From Apium graveolens (Eukaryota > Streptophyta > Magnoliopsida > Apiales > Apiaceae): a DNA stretch of 64,000 nt. Positions 63,130 to 64,000 of this stretch are shown here, piece after piece. Location: the NCBI RefSeq assembly GCF_009905375.1, contig NC_133657.1, forward strand, positions 4,420,239 through 4,484,238. Reading direction: 5' to 3'. The notes under the pieces were generated by a model. It was not told where the DNA came from. It worked only from the letters and a program-made list of their open reading frames with translations, and did no database searches. Positions within the stretch are counted from its first letter, which is position 1, and each line of letters opens with the position of its first letter. The position numbers and the translations under genes were made by a program.

Positions 63130-64000
63130 TTGTGTCCAGGGAAAAAGAAGGAATCTATGGTACTTGGACAGTGGTTGTTCAAGGCACATGACAGGAGATT
63201 TCACCCTGCTCACAGAGTTCAAGGAGAGAGCTGACCCTAGCATAACCTTTGGAGATGACAACAAAGGGTTCACTATGAGATATGGCTTGATTTCAAAGGA
63301 AAATGTCATCATTGATGAAGTTGCACTAGTTGATGGTCTCAAACACAATCTATTGAGCATCAGTCAACTATGTGACTGAGGGAATACTGTTTCCTTCAAT
63401 TCTGAAGCCTGTGTTGTTACCAGTAAGAAGGACTAACTGGAGTTAGAAAAGGGAATGTGTACTTAGCCGACTTCAACTCTACAAATGCAGAATCAATCAC
63501 TTGTCTTTTCAGCAAAGCAAGTCAAGATGAAAGTTGGCTATGGCACAAGAAGCTGTCCCATTTGAATTTCAAGACAATGAATGATCTAGTCAAAAAGGAC
63601 TTAGTTAGAGGAATGCCTCTAGTGAATTCTCAAGGGATGGACTGTGTGATGCTTGTCAGAAAGGAAAGCAAAAGAGAGCATCATTCAGTAAGAAGCTTGA
63701 ATCAGCAATTGATGAACCATTACAACTACTACACATGGATCTTTTTGGACCAGTCAATGTATTGTCAATTTCAAGGAAAAGATATTGCCTAGTGCTTGTA
63801 GATGATTTCTCAAAGTTTTCATGGACCTATTTTCTTGGCTCAAAGGATGAAGCTAGTGAAATCATTATCAATCATATCAAGCAAGTCAAAAACCATCCAG
63901 ATTTCAAAGTAAGGAATATCAGGAGTGACAATGGAACTTAGTTCAGGAATTCTACCATGAGGTTGTTCTGCGAAGAAAATGGGATCATGCATGAGTTCTC
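63130..64000 (+). pseudogene. Element C protease and partial integrase
   Basis: Protease WYLDSGCSRHMTGDFTLL (63155 onward), LKHNLLSISQLCD, then a stop. GAG-pre-integrase LWHKKLSHLNFKTMNDL lies at about 63538. The integrase core starts in another frame: MDLFGPVNVLSISRKRY, LVDDFSKFSWTYF and IRSDNGT followed by TAG. The window ends inside the core. Confidence 0.85.

Larger units (their letters stand above)
23740..64000 (+). mobile_element. Sire-like copia element A (host of the nested insertions)
   Basis: Element A starts with an LTR at 23740 in gypsy fragment F. Its own sequence is 23740-25661 (LTR, primer site, gag part 1), then 56724-59570 (rest of gag, protease, integrase part). B (25662-56723) interrupts gag, and C (from 59571) interrupts integrase. 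RT, RNase H and the 3' LTR of A must lie beyond 64000 if present. Gag type, long LTR with internal repeats and multiple zinc knuckles suggest the Sire/Maximus lineage. Many stops and frameshifts. Confidence 0.8.
59571..64000 (+). mobile_element. Sire-like copia element C (runs off window)
   Basis: LTR (59571 to about 60646), primer-binding site, gag, protease and the start of integrase, in the plus orientation. It is inserted in element A's integrase; the left 5-mer is GTTAA, but the right flank is outside the window. Gag resembles A's more than B's. Several stops: TAG at 61093, TGA at 62125, a frameshift near 62500 and TAG after SDNGT. Confidence 0.85.

Overview
The window is nuclear DNA of a flowering plant, most likely a eudicot (Apiaceae is a weak guess). 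Evidence: two intron-containing plant genes with GT-AG introns, AT-rich spacers dense in MITEs, and about 44 kb of nested LTR retrotransposons primed by tRNA-iMet (TGGTATCAGAGC). I see no rRNA, tRNA, CRISPR or bacterial-type operon, and no clear new biological system. The novelty is structural: a deep nest of retroelements, one carrying a large poorly understood extra ORF.

Layout. (1) 1-3324: the end of a CACTA DNA transposon inserted in the pol gene of a decayed minus-strand Ty1/copia element. (2) 3325-7275: gene-poor spacer with MITEs, a SINE-like fragment, and a duplicated copy of the next gene's upstream region. (3) 7624-10325, plus strand: a four-exon gene for a secreted plant protein of the DUF7705 ('gacO-like') family, with MITEs in introns 1 and 2. 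(4) 10986-19354, minus strand: a ten-exon gene for a group D (TDY-type) MAP kinase of the MPK18/19 type, with two hAT-type MITEs in its introns and a CT-rich leader. The two genes are convergent, with 660 bp between them.

(5) 20275-64000: nested retroelements, named here by letter. A Tat-lineage Ty3/gypsy fragment (F, minus strand) carries a hAT insertion and is cut at 23740 by Sire-like copia element A. A's gag is split by Sire-like element B (25662-56723, perfect TGGTA target-site duplication, 566-bp LTRs about 96% identical). B's RNase H region holds a rearranged Sire-like fragment D (31794-34406). B's extra ORF holds a tandem array of a non-autonomous gypsy element E with about 4.27-kb LTRs (34407-52163, period 9,999 bp, copies about 98-99% identical). 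A's integrase region is cut at 59571 by Sire-like element C, which runs off the window.

How the parts relate. The kinase and the secreted protein are unrelated and merely adjacent. All retroelement reading frames carry stops or frameshifts, so none here looks able to move by itself. Relative ages follow from nesting and copy divergence: F before A before B before E; C is younger than A. The first part of B's extra ORF, the end of its RNase H, the rest of D and the left end of E are all missing, which a single deletion ending at 34406/34407 would explain.
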